The notes under the pieces were generated by a model that saw nothing but the letters and a program-made list of their open reading frames with translations, was not told the DNA's origin and did no database searches. Below are positions 11,354 through 22,580 of a stretch of DNA of 64,000 nucleotides, piece after piece; the first letter of the stretch is position 1, and each line of letters begins with the position of its first letter. The DNA comes from Alisma plantago-aquatica (lineage: Eukaryota > Streptophyta > Magnoliopsida > Alismatales > Alismataceae): contig OY856413.1 of assembly GCA_963693085.1 (NCBI GenBank), forward strand, positions 470,573,879-470,637,878, read 5' to 3'. The position numbers and the translations under genes are program-made.

Positions 11354-13331
11354 TGTTCAATTTTGGTAAAATTGAATGATATAAGTATAAAACATAATTT
11401 GATAAATACTTTTCTTCAATAGTATTATTGGTGGGATAACAATGTTAGTTGCTTTGTGGTATATGTGCTTGTGGCACAAGTTAAATAAATGGAAGGAATT
11501 CATACATGAATAAATAGTAATGACATGTTAATATGATAATGTACTTATGAGACTATTTGTGTTGTGAATATCTCCTCAAAGCACAAGACAAAGAAACAAG
11601 AGATTTTGTGCATAAATAAAAAATGACTTTATGAATTTTTGAAAAATAGAAATAGGAAAAATAGGACAAGTTTCCAAAGGGAAATAAAATGCATGGTGTT
11701 TAGATAATTAAAGGAATAATTATCTAGATAAGAGTGGAAACACAATGTTTGAGGCATTATCTCGAGTTAACCTTTGAAATAATAAGAAAAAGTAGAGAAT
11801 TCTAGAAAGTGGTAGAAAAAGGATATTCCAAGAGATGATGGCATTGTTTTAATAAAATGTTATAAGAGCAAGTCTTGCTTATTCCAACTACCAAATATAT
11901 TTTATAAAATAGATAAGTGAGTTTCCATGGAATAAATATAATAAGTTGGAAGGAAATATCAAAGAGAGAAATAGGAATAATCTAGAATTTATGATTGAAT
12001 TATCCAATAAGTGTTATGATTTTCTATGTGTTCCTTCATTGTTTTTGGTGTATCAATTAAATGAAATTGGTTATATATCGTGGTTATATGTACATCTATT
12101 TTGAAAATATATTGAATAATTTCCTCCTTGCCTAAGTTTAAGCTATAACCATGAAGGAGAGAGGAAAAATATTAATCTAGAAATCAAGTCATGAAGTGTT
12201 TTCTTAATAATCATATTAACCAAAGGATACCAATTAGATATGTGTTTTCCTCAATGATTTACTATTGCCAAATCCAAGTCTTGTGAAGAATAATAGCCAA
12301 GAGTTTTAAATAAGGTAAATAAGGAAAACATGTTTAATTACTTTCTAAACAAGGTATCTTGCCTTTTTCTCTCTATGACAAGGAAGAGAGAGAGAGATAG
12401 AGGGAAAGGAAATGAGAAATGGGGGGATATGAGAAGATGTAGGTGTAATATAAATAGGGACTCCAACATAGACAACCAAATCCACACCCCTCTCCTCCTT
12501 CCTTCCACAACACAACCATGTTTCTCCTTGGGAGGTCAAGTTACTCCTGGGCAGGTTAGGGTTTCCTCAGTGGCATGATGCCATGACACTGCCGACCTCG
12601 AACTCTAAAGAGAAAGGAGAGCAGACAGCTCCGTCGGGCTATTGCAACTGAACTGCTCAAAGAAGAAGAGACCTTCCGCTTTCCTCTTTTTTTATGAACA
12701 ACAACAACATAAGCAAGATGTATGGACTGAGGGCATGGATGTATGGGCCACCATGATGGGAAGGGATTTGTGATCTTCTCCCTCCACTTTAGGTCATGAG
12801 GTAAACCCTACCCTCTTCTTAAACAACGTTAGCATTAGGTATCAACCCAGATCTGGACCCCTCCCCTCTCCTGACCACCTCAGGCCAGGTCTAGTGAGGT
12901 TGTACGGGCTTGCCCGAACTGTTGCCTACTCTCCAGGAGGCTGGAAGGGTGAATACACACCCCACATTGACATGGTTAGGGTAGAGTCTAGGTCGACGCA
13001 AGGTTATGGGTGAATTAGAGTCTTTTGACCAAAACACCATGACATGCACACATAAATAATAAGTGCATCACAGTCTTCTCCTATTGTCTAAGGGGCCTTT
13101 GAGCCATATTTTAATAATTTGAATTTCACTGACGTGTCAACTCTTGATTGGCCCTAAAATGGTTTATCTAGTAAAAATTATAGAAATTACTAGGATACTC
13201 TGATGGAGACAAATTATGTATGAAATTTGATCATGAAAACACATAGTATCCAAATAAAATACTTACAGACTCTATTTATTCTTCTAGTTCAAAAAATGGT
13301 GCAAATATGGGTTAAATTAGTGAGTAAAGCA
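11354..13331 (+). repeat. 3' LTR of element B
   Basis: Begins TGTTCAATTTTGG and ends near TAAAGCA, about 1978 bases. The part from about 11890 on matches the left copy at the window start. It lacks the 5.3 kb insertion and so preserves the empty target site of solo LTR A1. No gene. Confidence 0.8.
12449..12456 (+). promoter_or_regulatory. TATA box of LTR-B (3' copy)
   Basis: TATAAATAGGGACTCC is conserved with 549-564. Here the downstream start region is uninterrupted. Confidence 0.6.
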
Positions 13332-13342
13332 TAAAGTATAAT

Positions 13343-15278
13343 AGGCATTCAACCCAAAACCATGGTTGCACACCCGAGAAATAAAAGCGTGTATAAAAAG
13401 TCTAAAATGACCTTGTGACATAAATAGCGTGAGTGATTTCGCAAGGACACCTAGGTCATTTTTTGAACTGGTTTGTTCCTACTTCATGCCATGGATCTCG
13501 AGCATAGCCTGGAGCTCCAAGCTTTGACTAGAGTAGGCAATGGACGACTTCAATGAGGAAACCATGATTTCTTATGGGTTCCTTGCATCGAGACAAAGTC
13601 GGCAAGCCAACGCTTAGGCTTGGGGCGTGCAAGGACCTTTTGTGGCTCTACGCCGCCTGACTGGATTCTGCTAGAGATAATGAAGCATCAAAAGGCAAAA
13701 CAAGGCAATATATACTATCCAAGATGGTTTGCAAGACTCCAAGAAGGCCGAAAGAACAAACAAAGAAGTGATGACCTTTGTGTCCTAGAGTTTACCAGCA
13801 AAAGTGTGAGAAATAGGGGAAGCAGTTCAAATCATGAAACCATAGATCTGAAGAAGAAACAAAAGAACCAAAGCTTGGGAAAGGATCTTCATGGAACAGT
13901 GAAGCCAAGGGTTGAGATTTTGGGGTCATAGAAGTATTGTGGAGCCATGGAGGTGAAACATCAGTACATACATCTGACGGAGCTATAGGGTATGGTGATT
14001 CAAGGCAAACTGGTGAAAACCTACGATGGGAAAAGGGTTGATGGGCGACGAAGATGCTAATGGATGTGTTAATTTCAAATGAGGTGACATAGGGTGGAAA
14101 TCATCGTAATAGAAAATCAAGTATGTGGTGATATTTGTGGACAGTGGAGGTGCAATTGGGGGTGGAGGTGCAAAACTCTAAGGCCAGTGGTTCTTTTGGG
14201 GTAGGTATGTGGGCAAGGGGGTTTCTAGTGTAGCAACTCTGTCTCCTCCACGGAGAGGGGTGAAGAACCCCAAATAGGTGTTTCCTATATACAGAGAGAG
14301 GGAAGGTGAGTGATACATCGATCAGTTTGGGAAGTCCACACAAACCCATTGGACAAGAAACCACGTTGATTGGTGGAGAGATGAGAAAGAGAGAAGATGA
14401 GAAAGGAAAGGAAAGCCACTGGTTTCAGACCTACATAGATGTTGGGGGTAGGTGACGATAGGAGAGATGTAGGGATTGGGATTTGATTAAATTCCAACCA
14501 TCATATGGAACTACAAAAGGAAACAATTTAAAGTAGGTGAGCTTGACATGAGGAAATAACTGAAACTTAGGGTTAATTGATTCATTAAACGATTTGGGTA
14601 TTTAAATCTTTGTCAAAACTATATGGTAACTTATTTAATTAATTTGAAGGGTCAAACATGGTCAAAACTCAACCAAATTTGGACAACACGCCCAATAAGG
14701 AGTCTATATTCTTCTTATCCTATTAAATTTCCATTTTGCACATGTTTTACCCATAGTGTGTATAAATGTCGCTTTACTTGATTTTAATGCATTAATGGAT
14801 GAAATAAGTGGATAATACTTTTCCTTGGTGTTCCTTGGAGTCAAATTTCTAGATCAATACTTATTACTCACTCCATGATTATGTCATATATATTGTATGC
14901 CTTTTTGAGAACATTTCTTGGAGGGGGGTAATGAAGGTAACAATACTTTCTTCTTATTTAAAAAGAAAAGGAAAACTCTTTCTTAAGTTATTCAATGTAT
15001 ATTTTTGAATTTCAAATCTCTTGTCTTTTAAGCATCATGAATGTAGGAGATAGAAAAAGAAAAGAAAACTAATGTTACATACTTTTGAATTAATTGTAAC
15101 GCATAATGCACATATAGAAAAGAAGATATATTTTGGGTCTTATTTTATTGATCTTACTATATTATCCTCCATGAAATTTCATTTCATTTTCTTTTTGCAT
15201 TAAGCCCCTAAATTATTATTTATTTAAGAAAACCTCATTTTAAGGCTTAAATAAATGTTAAAAACTTGGCATGTTACA
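13343..15278 (-). repeat. 3' LTR of element C
   Basis: Matches 17464-19425 with frequent point differences and small indels, so it is much more diverged than the LTRs of element E. Open frames such as 13620-13931 are not preserved in the paired LTR and are not taken as genes. Confidence 0.8.
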
Positions 15279-15292
15279 ATTCTACCCACCTT
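15279..15292 (-). other. Polypurine tract of element C
   Basis: On the minus strand AAGGTGGGTAGAAT immediately precedes the LTR start TGTAACATGCC. This form is typical of gypsy elements and fixes the orientation. Confidence 0.7.
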
Positions 15293-17463
15293 AAAATAAT
15301 TCATCCTCAAAATTTTCTTTAGGATATGACCCACCTTAGGATTTTCTTAACCTTTTCATTTACTGGAAATTAACATTTCAAGGTTCATTTATGTTCAAAA
15401 TTTTGCATTAAAATATATATATATAGGACATCTAGATATCATAAAATATTTATGTGAATTTGGATTAACTATTACCTTTGTCTTCTTCTCAATCTATACC
15501 TAGGGTTTATCAAACCAACTCATAACTATTTTTAGGGCATCTAACTCAACCTTGTCATGACTTTCTATCATTAGGGTTGGATAAGTATCTAACCTTAGGT
15601 ATTTAAGTATCTACCACATTCCTAGATATGTAATGATCATGCACATACCTAGAGATGAGGGATCCTATCATGCTACCTCTCACTAACCTACTAACATGTG
15701 TGTCGCATATCGCATGCAATAGTAAGAAAGGAGAAATGAATCATAGGTCTACTACTTATGACATCCCTCTTCAATTTTCAAATAGTTGGCCATGACCCTT
15801 GAGAATGGAGAGGCTATCTCATTAGCTAGGGTTCGATTGATACTTGATATCTAAACTGGGTAACCATCTATCTCTGGCCTTCCTATCTCTTCTAGGGTGA
15901 AAACTCTAGTTATTCTAGGTCATGGTATTTTTCCTTTGAGAATCTATCCCTAAGCCCTAATCTCATATCTTCATTCTAGGGTGGCTATGAGAATCATGTT
16001 TTCCTAGTGGCCATTTATCAAATTTCTTTCATACCATAATATAACACCCCACTTTTCATATCACATGAGCGGAAACATTTTTACTCAATGGGGGTTTCAC
16101 AATATGTTGATCATGCAATTAAAGTAAATAAAACACTTTGCATTGACTTAAAACTGATTCATACATAGTTCTTGGCAAAAGAAAACCACAACTGGTTTAT
16201 CTTGTGAAATCTAGTCTACTTGGTAACAAGGCTAAACATAGTGTAGATGATCTCTAAACCTATGGATCGGTCTAGTAAATGGAACCCCACTAGGAAAAAA
16301 CTTGAAAAACTCCTAGTCTTTGATTGTCCTTTGTACTGTTCACTTGTGCCAAGTCCTACAGACATCGTGTCCCCAACCATACATAACAAGCATCACTTCA
16401 CTAAGCAGCATTTGGCACTTTATATGACTGAAAGTAATGATAACTTGACATTAAGTAACTTGACTTGAAATAATTTGACATAAAATTGAACATGGATTTT
16501 CTAAAGCATTCATGAGTCATTAATAACATGAAGAATTGAACCATAAATACATGCATCTCTCTATGATTTTCCCACTTAAGAGCCCATAATCGGCGTGAAC
16601 GCCCATGATTTGGCTAAAAACCCCATAATGACCCCTTGAGGTACATGATTGGCTATAAAAGTCCATAATTGGCATGAAAGCCCATAAAAACCCCTTGAGG
16701 TACATGATTCAAGAAGCATATAAAAATTGATTCAATTCCAATTATCTTAACATGAACATTAACATTGACATTACATGATCTTTGAACTTTAACATGATGG
16801 GATTTATCCATCTTAATACCACAATGGGAACTCTCCCTCTTAAATCATAATAGGGCTTCCCCTTCTTGACCATGATTCGTTAATCTTAATCATAATCATA
16901 ATTAGGATTCTATCATAGACTATAAGTAAACAACCAAGAAAATGGTGATAGATATACATGATATCTTCGTGAGGACCCATTCATTAATTCATGAAATCAA
17001 CTAATGTGAAAAATCATAAATAAAAATGCACTAAACCAAAATTACTTGTACAAAATATGCATGGCCTGCTTGCTAGAGTAGACCTCCTTTGGGTCAAGTC
17101 CTTTAACTTGATTGAGCCTCTAATCATTTGTAATTTGATTAAAATCATAATAAGTTCATGGGTTCATAATCTTAAAAACCCTAATCTTGGTCTTGAATTA
17201 TTGGAGTGATTGAATGTGTAAAACATCATTTGAAAATAGGCTAGATTGATAGAAAATCAAAAGAGCTTTCCAACAAATATTTTTCCATCATTTTCTGAGG
17301 TGATATACAAAAGTTATGCATTTTGCAAAGTGGACCAATGAAGAGTCAGGAAACTATAGTGTGGCGATCATTTAAATACGATTAAAGACAATGTAAATAA
17401 AATGTGAAAAGACCAAGAAACCTAGGTGCATGTTACACATGAATTAGGATGTGAGGGAAAAAA
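15293..17463 (-). mobile_element. Interior of element C, non-coding
   Basis: About 2.2 kb with no recognisable domain. At about 16042 a TAACACCCCACTTTTCATAT stretch resembles the start of another LTR, but I find no partner or end. Near 16560-16700 a motif of roughly 65-70 bases containing CCCCTTGAGGTACATGATT occurs twice. No initiator-Met primer site is visible next to 17464. Confidence 0.5.
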
Positions 17464-19425
17464 AGGCATTCAACCCAAAACCATGGTCGCGTGCCTCAAA
17501 AATAAAAATTTGTGTAAAAAGTCTAAAATGCCCTTGTGACATAAATAACATAATTGATTTTGCAAGGACACCTAGGTCATTTTCTGACTTGGTTTGTTCC
17601 TACTTTAGGCCATGTATCTCGAGCACATCCTGGATCTCCAACCTCCAACTAGAGCAGGTGATGGATGAATGTAATGGAGAAACTGTGATTTCTTGTGGGT
17701 TCCTTACACTGAGAGAAAGCTGACAAAGCAAAGCTTAGGCTTAGGGTGTGCAGGGACCTTTTATGGCTCAACACGGACCAAACTAGATCCCGCTAGAGAT
17801 GACAAAAGCATCAAAAGTCAAAACAAGGTGATGTATACTAGCCCATCTGGTTTGTGAGACTCCAAAAAGGCCGAAAGAACAAACAGAGAAGCAAGGACCT
17901 CTGTGTCCTAAAGTTCTTCAGCAAAAGCGTGAGAAATAGGGGAAGGAGTTAAAATATTGAAACCATAAATCCGAAGAAGAAAGAAAAGAACGAAATCTTG
18001 GGAAAGGATATTTAGGGAATACTGAAGCCAATGGTTGAGTTTTTGGGGTCAGAGAAGTACTATTGAGCCACGACAGTGAATCGTCAGTACATACATCTGA
18101 TGGAGCTATAGGGTATGGTGATTCAAGGAAAATCGGTGAAAACCTGTGAGTGGAAAAGGGTTGATGGGTGACGAGCTGCTAATGGATGCATTAATTTCAC
18201 ATGAGGCTTCATAGGGGGCTGAGACGAAGTGGAAATCTCTGGAATAGAAAACTGAGTAGATGATGGCATCTATGGACATTGGAGGTGCAATTGAGGGTGG
18301 AGGAGAAAAACTCTAGGGATGGTGGTTCTTTTGGGGTAGTTATGTGGGCAAGGGGGCTTTTGGTGTGGCGAGTCTGTCTCCTCCACGGAGCGGGGTCAAG
18401 AACCCTAATAGGTGTTTCCTATATACATAGAGATGGAGGGAAAGTGATAACTCGATCAATTTGGGAAGTCCTCACTAATCCATTGGAAAAGAAATTGCAT
18501 CCATTAGTGGAGAGATGAGAAAGAGAAAAGATGAGGAAGGTAAGGAAAGCCACTGGTTTCAGAGCCACACAAATGTCGGGGGGTAGGTGACGATAGGAGA
18601 GCTTTCACATCGAGATTTTATTAGATTCCAACCACCAGATGGTGCTATAGAAGGAAACAATTTAAAGCAGGCAAGTGTGAAATGTAGAAATAATCAAAAC
18701 TTAGGGTTAATTGATGCATTAAATGATTTTGGTATTTAAATCATTGTCAAAACTATATGGTAACTTATTGAATTAATTTGAAGGGTCAAACGTTGTCAAA
18801 ACTTGACCAAATTTGGACCACACGCCCAATAAGGAGTGTAGATTCTTCCTATCCTCTTATATTTCCATTTTGCACATGTTGCCCATAGTGTCCATAAATG
18901 TCACTTTATTTGATTTTAATGCATTAACGAATGAAATAAGTGGATAATGCTTTTCCTTGGAGTTCATTTGAGTCAAATTTCAAGACCAATACTTATTACT
19001 CACTCCATGATTATGTCATATATATTCTATGCCTTTTTGAGAAGCTTTATTGGAGGGGAGAGAAATGAAGGTAATGATACTTTCTTCTTATGTAAAAAGA
19101 AAAGGAAAATTCCTTGCTTAAGTTATTCCATGTATATTTTCAAATTTCAAATCTCTTATATTTTTCTTTTATGCCCTTTAAGTATCATGAATAGTAGGAG
19201 AGAGAGAAAAAGAAAGGGAAACCAATGTTACATACTTTAAAATTAATTGTAACACATAATGCACATATAGAAAATGTATTTTGGGTCTTATTTTATTCTT
19301 CTTGCTTTATTATCCTCTGTGGAATTTCATTTCATAGTCTTTTTACATTAAGCCCCTCCATTATTTTTATTTAAAAAACCTCAATCAAAGGCTCAAAATA
19401 AATGTTAAAAACTTGGGATGTTACA
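17464..19425 (-). repeat. 5' LTR of element C
   Basis: Ends on the plus strand with GGGATGTTACA, which is TGTAACATCCC on the minus strand. Homology with the other copy starts at AGGCATTCAACCC. No gene. Confidence 0.8.
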
Positions 19426-21304
19426 CAATGCAACCTGAATGAGTGGTGATCCCACAAATTGGGTTCAATATGGTAATAACAAGCTGTCGGATGAATTAGA
19501 TGACACTATATTTTTCATTTATGCTTCTTGCATATTTGTGTCTATCCCCTGGGAAATATGTTAGTATCATGACTAAAAGTTAGTAAAAGATCAACTTTGA
19601 AGGATGTCATGTCTTAGGAAAGGATGTTAATAGTACATCCTTCAAGACTCTAACTAAATGATTGATGTTGTATAGACCACAATATGGGAATATGGTTGTT
19701 CCCTGATATCAATCATGACATATTTTAGATGCATGATCTTAATGCATTGTATTTTTTTGCCATATATTAATTATTTTGTTACCAACCTATCACTCTTACA
19801 CCCAAGGTTCAGGTTCAAGACTTTTGTTCACATAGCTCCTGCATGGGTCAAAGTTGGACAACTCAGGTAGATTCAAACAAAAAGCTATCCACTGAAAGCA
19901 TAATAGGACTGAGTGGCAGAATACACTACACATTGGCCTTTGATACTACAACCATCTATCTACATGGGTTAAGCCCAATGTAGTGTAACTAGTACATAGA
20001 GGAAATGTAATTTTTTATATAGTGAAAATGAGAAGAGTTTTAGTCTCACATTGCTCACTCCTATAATTTTTGTGTCCTTATATGTAAGATCTCATGTGAC
20101 ACTAGTGTACAAAGGACTATACGGGTGAGTATGCTCATCTCCTTGGTGGATATGGTGATCACAACACACATAAATGCGCGCGCACACGCGCCAGATCATG
20201 CCTGGCCTAGCTAGGTCGTGCCGGGGACGGGCTTGTTGCTTGTGGATTGTGAGAAATGTCTTATGTCTTTTTTTTTTACAGAAGAATACAACTACATAAT
20301 TAATTATTAATTTAATTGATTGTTTCTTTTTAAAACAAATTAATTAATCCTAATTGTAAACTAATTTTCTTGCGGTTTTTCGTTACGTATACAAGTGTGA
20401 TCATATGATTGTGTCTTACTAGGAGTAAGATGTGGGGGCATGAAAGGGAAATAAGTCATGATCATTAGAGTTAAACATAATTTTGTGAACATCCATTTGT
20501 AGTGTTTGCAAATCCTAATACAATCTCTCTTCTTCTTCTGACGTCGCTCTTAAACTATTTGTGAAGATTTCTCTCATGTGCGGGTGGTGGTACCTGTGAT
20601 CGTTGGACTGTATTGGTAGTGTACTCTTCCAGAGACGTGATCTGTCCGGATGGTGGTAACTGTGATCGTTGGGATGATACTGTAGTGCAAGCTATTTGTC
20701 GTCTACGCGAGAGAGAGAGACATTTCCAGCTTCAAGTTCGTGACTGGATCGAGTAGAAGAACGACACTTACTTTGTGCACTACGTGGTCTGCTTTCTCTT
20801 GTGGGAGTATAGTTGACACAACCAGCCGGACCACAATCAAGTCTCTCTTTTGCTTGCCAATCTGACTCTTTATAGAGAATTCGAATTTGGTAATGCGTTT
20901 CAATGGATAGTGAATTCTGTAATGTGGAGTTGTGGATGTGTTCCAATGGATTTTGTCTTTTTTCTAAAAAAAAATAGATGAAGTAGTGTTCAATTGGATC
21001 ATGTAGTGGAGGTTGTAGCATGTCGATATGTGCAAATGCAGATATTTATGTCTGATGCAAGGTAAATATACATGTCTAATTCATGTAGCATGTCGATTCA
21101 AGTGTTCTAGCAAATGCATGTATTTGACGCCTGCCGATGCTCTAAACAATTCCGGTTCAATGTAAATACCCCTATACAATTCATGCAACTAATACATATG
21201 CAAAAAATTAGAAGGGTTCGTGCCATATTTCTTGAAATCTATTTAGCACGTACAGTAGTTTAAAGTAGCAGCTTGCATTTCTGGGTCGGATCGGGCATAT
21301 AGCT
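19426..21304. other. Intergenic stretch, no gene recognised
   Basis: Mixed AT-rich sequence. At 20043-20053, GTCTCACATTG followed by TATA-like sequence resembles a promoter block often seen in small plant LTRs. 19980-20700 could be an old Copia or TRIM-type LTR, but no boundaries or TSD are clear. A run of alternating purine-pyrimidine (GCGCGCGCACACGCGC) lies at about 20176. No long open frame has recognisable content. Confidence 0.4.
20584..20690 (+). repeat. Short tandem duplication, about 65 bp
   Basis: GGTGGTACCTGTGATCGTTGG at about 20586 recurs as a GGTGGTAACTGTGATCGTTGG-type copy at about 20653, followed in both by a diverged TAGTGYA tail. Confidence 0.6.
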
Positions 21305-21439
21305 TTAGGCTGCGTTTGACACGGGACTAGAACCGGATAATTGCTTGTTGCCTAGTGCTAACCTGGCCAAACACTCGACGGATTAGGACTAGTTTCTGTT
21401 TGGTTGCTAATCTGGTTTTGGTTCCATTTCGGGATAATG

Positions 21440-22082
21440 GAAATCTGAAAACCAGACCAAGACAGTCCCGTGAGAGGCGGGATTCCATTTCCTAACACGA
21501 GTTTGGCTCCAACGCGAGTATTTAGCCGCCCCCGACACCCTTTTTCGTCTCTCCCTCTTCTGCTCTCCCTACACAACCTCTCAACCTGCTCCCTTCTCCC
21601 TCTTCTGCTCTTTTTCGGGAGGAACTATTGCCTTTGTGAGTTAAAGTTGCGTCTACCACGCCGAATCGATGGCAGCACAAGGCCGTAGGGTGAACAGATG
21701 GTCAATGAAGCTGACGGATTCGGAATGGGGGTGTGTTGGTTCATCAGTCATCGCCGAGCTACGACTCCAGGCTAGACGGCGAGAATCAAGGTTAGACATC
21801 CCGACTTGTCATCTCCAATTAAAGCCCCTTGACGCCCCCTTTTCACTCTGTGTAAGGCGTCGACCGAACCCTAGCGAGGGCACCGCCTACTGTAGCTTCT
21901 ATATAGTGTTGTGTTTCTTCACCGATCTCCTCCCCATTCAACTTCGCATCCTCCACAAACTGTTCTCTGAAGCCGCCACTGTCGGGCCCTTGTATTCCGA
22001 AGTCGTCCATCTGCTTGAGAGGTATGTGTTGGCCGAGCATAATTTTCTTTTAGTAGGCAGATATAGTAGTGGGAATGTATAA
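21440..22082 (+). other. GC-rich, exon-like segment inside the PIF element
   Basis: This segment is clearly more GC-rich than its surroundings. It has a CT-rich leader (21535-21610) resembling a 5' UTR, an ATG at 21669 opening a 137-residue frame ending at 22082, and a possible splice donor (GAGAG|GTATGTG) at about 22021. I recognise no domain in the product; it has an Arg-rich N-terminal third and a hydrophobic stretch around residues 75-100. It could be the first exon of a transposon gene or a captured piece of a host gene. The function is unknown and coding status is uncertain. Confidence 0.35.
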
Positions 22083-22580
22083 TAATCTTTATTCCATTTA
22101 ACTTGTCTTCATGTATATACTGATACTTTCTTAGCGACTGCGTGATCCCCTCTTCTACGTGGATATTGTTCTTACCAGGTATATCTGCTCAGTAATACGA
22201 AATTATTTTTAGTTGATATGTAATTTTAGCTGTAAGCATAGCCATGTTGAATGGTTGATTCAATGAACGATATTGATGTGTTAGATAACCTCATATTGCC
22301 ATTATCAGCTTGTAATGCATGGCTGAGTGCCCTACCTCGTCAGATGAGTTTAATTGCTTCAGTATTATATACATGACTCGTATGCAATCTTGTTTTGATT
22401 TCCAAACCCCTTATACCTACTCAATTTAATGTGCTTGGTTCCACGAATGTATGATCTGTTTGATAAAAACACATTATGTATTATGTTTATTTAACTGGGA
22501 TCCTTGTTTGTCAACTATGCCATAAAAGGACACATTTTATTAGGTAAGGAAATATTAGGTCAAGATTTATTCTCTATGAT

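Larger units (their letters stand above)
1..13331 (+). mobile_element. Element B: Ty3/gypsy-like LTR retrotransposon (5' end outside window)
   Basis: Two direct repeats flank a 4.6 kb interior. The left repeat is 1-573 plus 5882-6753 and is cut by the window start. The right repeat is 11354-13331. The interior ends with a tract resembling the conserved gypsy 3' end (a GGGGATAAAATTCC-like stretch, then AAGGAGGGGTGAA), directly before the right LTR, so the element reads on the plus strand. I find no recognisable gag or pol in the interior and no TGGTATCAGAG primer site after the left LTR, so it may be a non-coding derivative or badly decayed. Two later insertions lie inside it: a solo LTR of family A and a poly(A) retroposon. 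The right TSD may be TAAAG (13332-13336), but the left flank is outside the window. Confidence 0.75.
13343..19425 (-). mobile_element. Element C: short minus-strand Ty3/gypsy-like element
   Basis: Direct repeats at 13343-15278 and 17464-19425 flank a 2.2 kb interior. On the minus strand the LTR starts TGTAACATCCC or TGTAACATGCC. It is preceded at the left copy by a gypsy-type 3' end (TTTTGAGGATGAATT, then AAGGTGGGTAGAAT). The inner end of the LTRs (near GGTTGAATGCC) lacks a clear terminal CA, and I cannot find a matching TSD. The interior has no recognisable gag or pol, so this is a deleted or non-autonomous element. Confidence 0.75.

Noticed and set aside
13620..13931. 103-codon frame in LTR-C considered as a gene
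   Set aside because: It lies in an LTR on the strand opposite to element C, is not kept open in the paired LTR, and has no recognisable domain.
16042..17440. Segment starting TAACACCCCACTTTT considered as a solo LTR inside element C
   Set aside because: No matching end or TSD and no second copy in the window.
20043..20070. GTCTCACATTG plus TATA considered as a plant snRNA gene promoter (USE)
   Set aside because: It has two mismatches to RTCCCACATCG, and no snRNA sequence follows; such blocks also occur in small LTRs.
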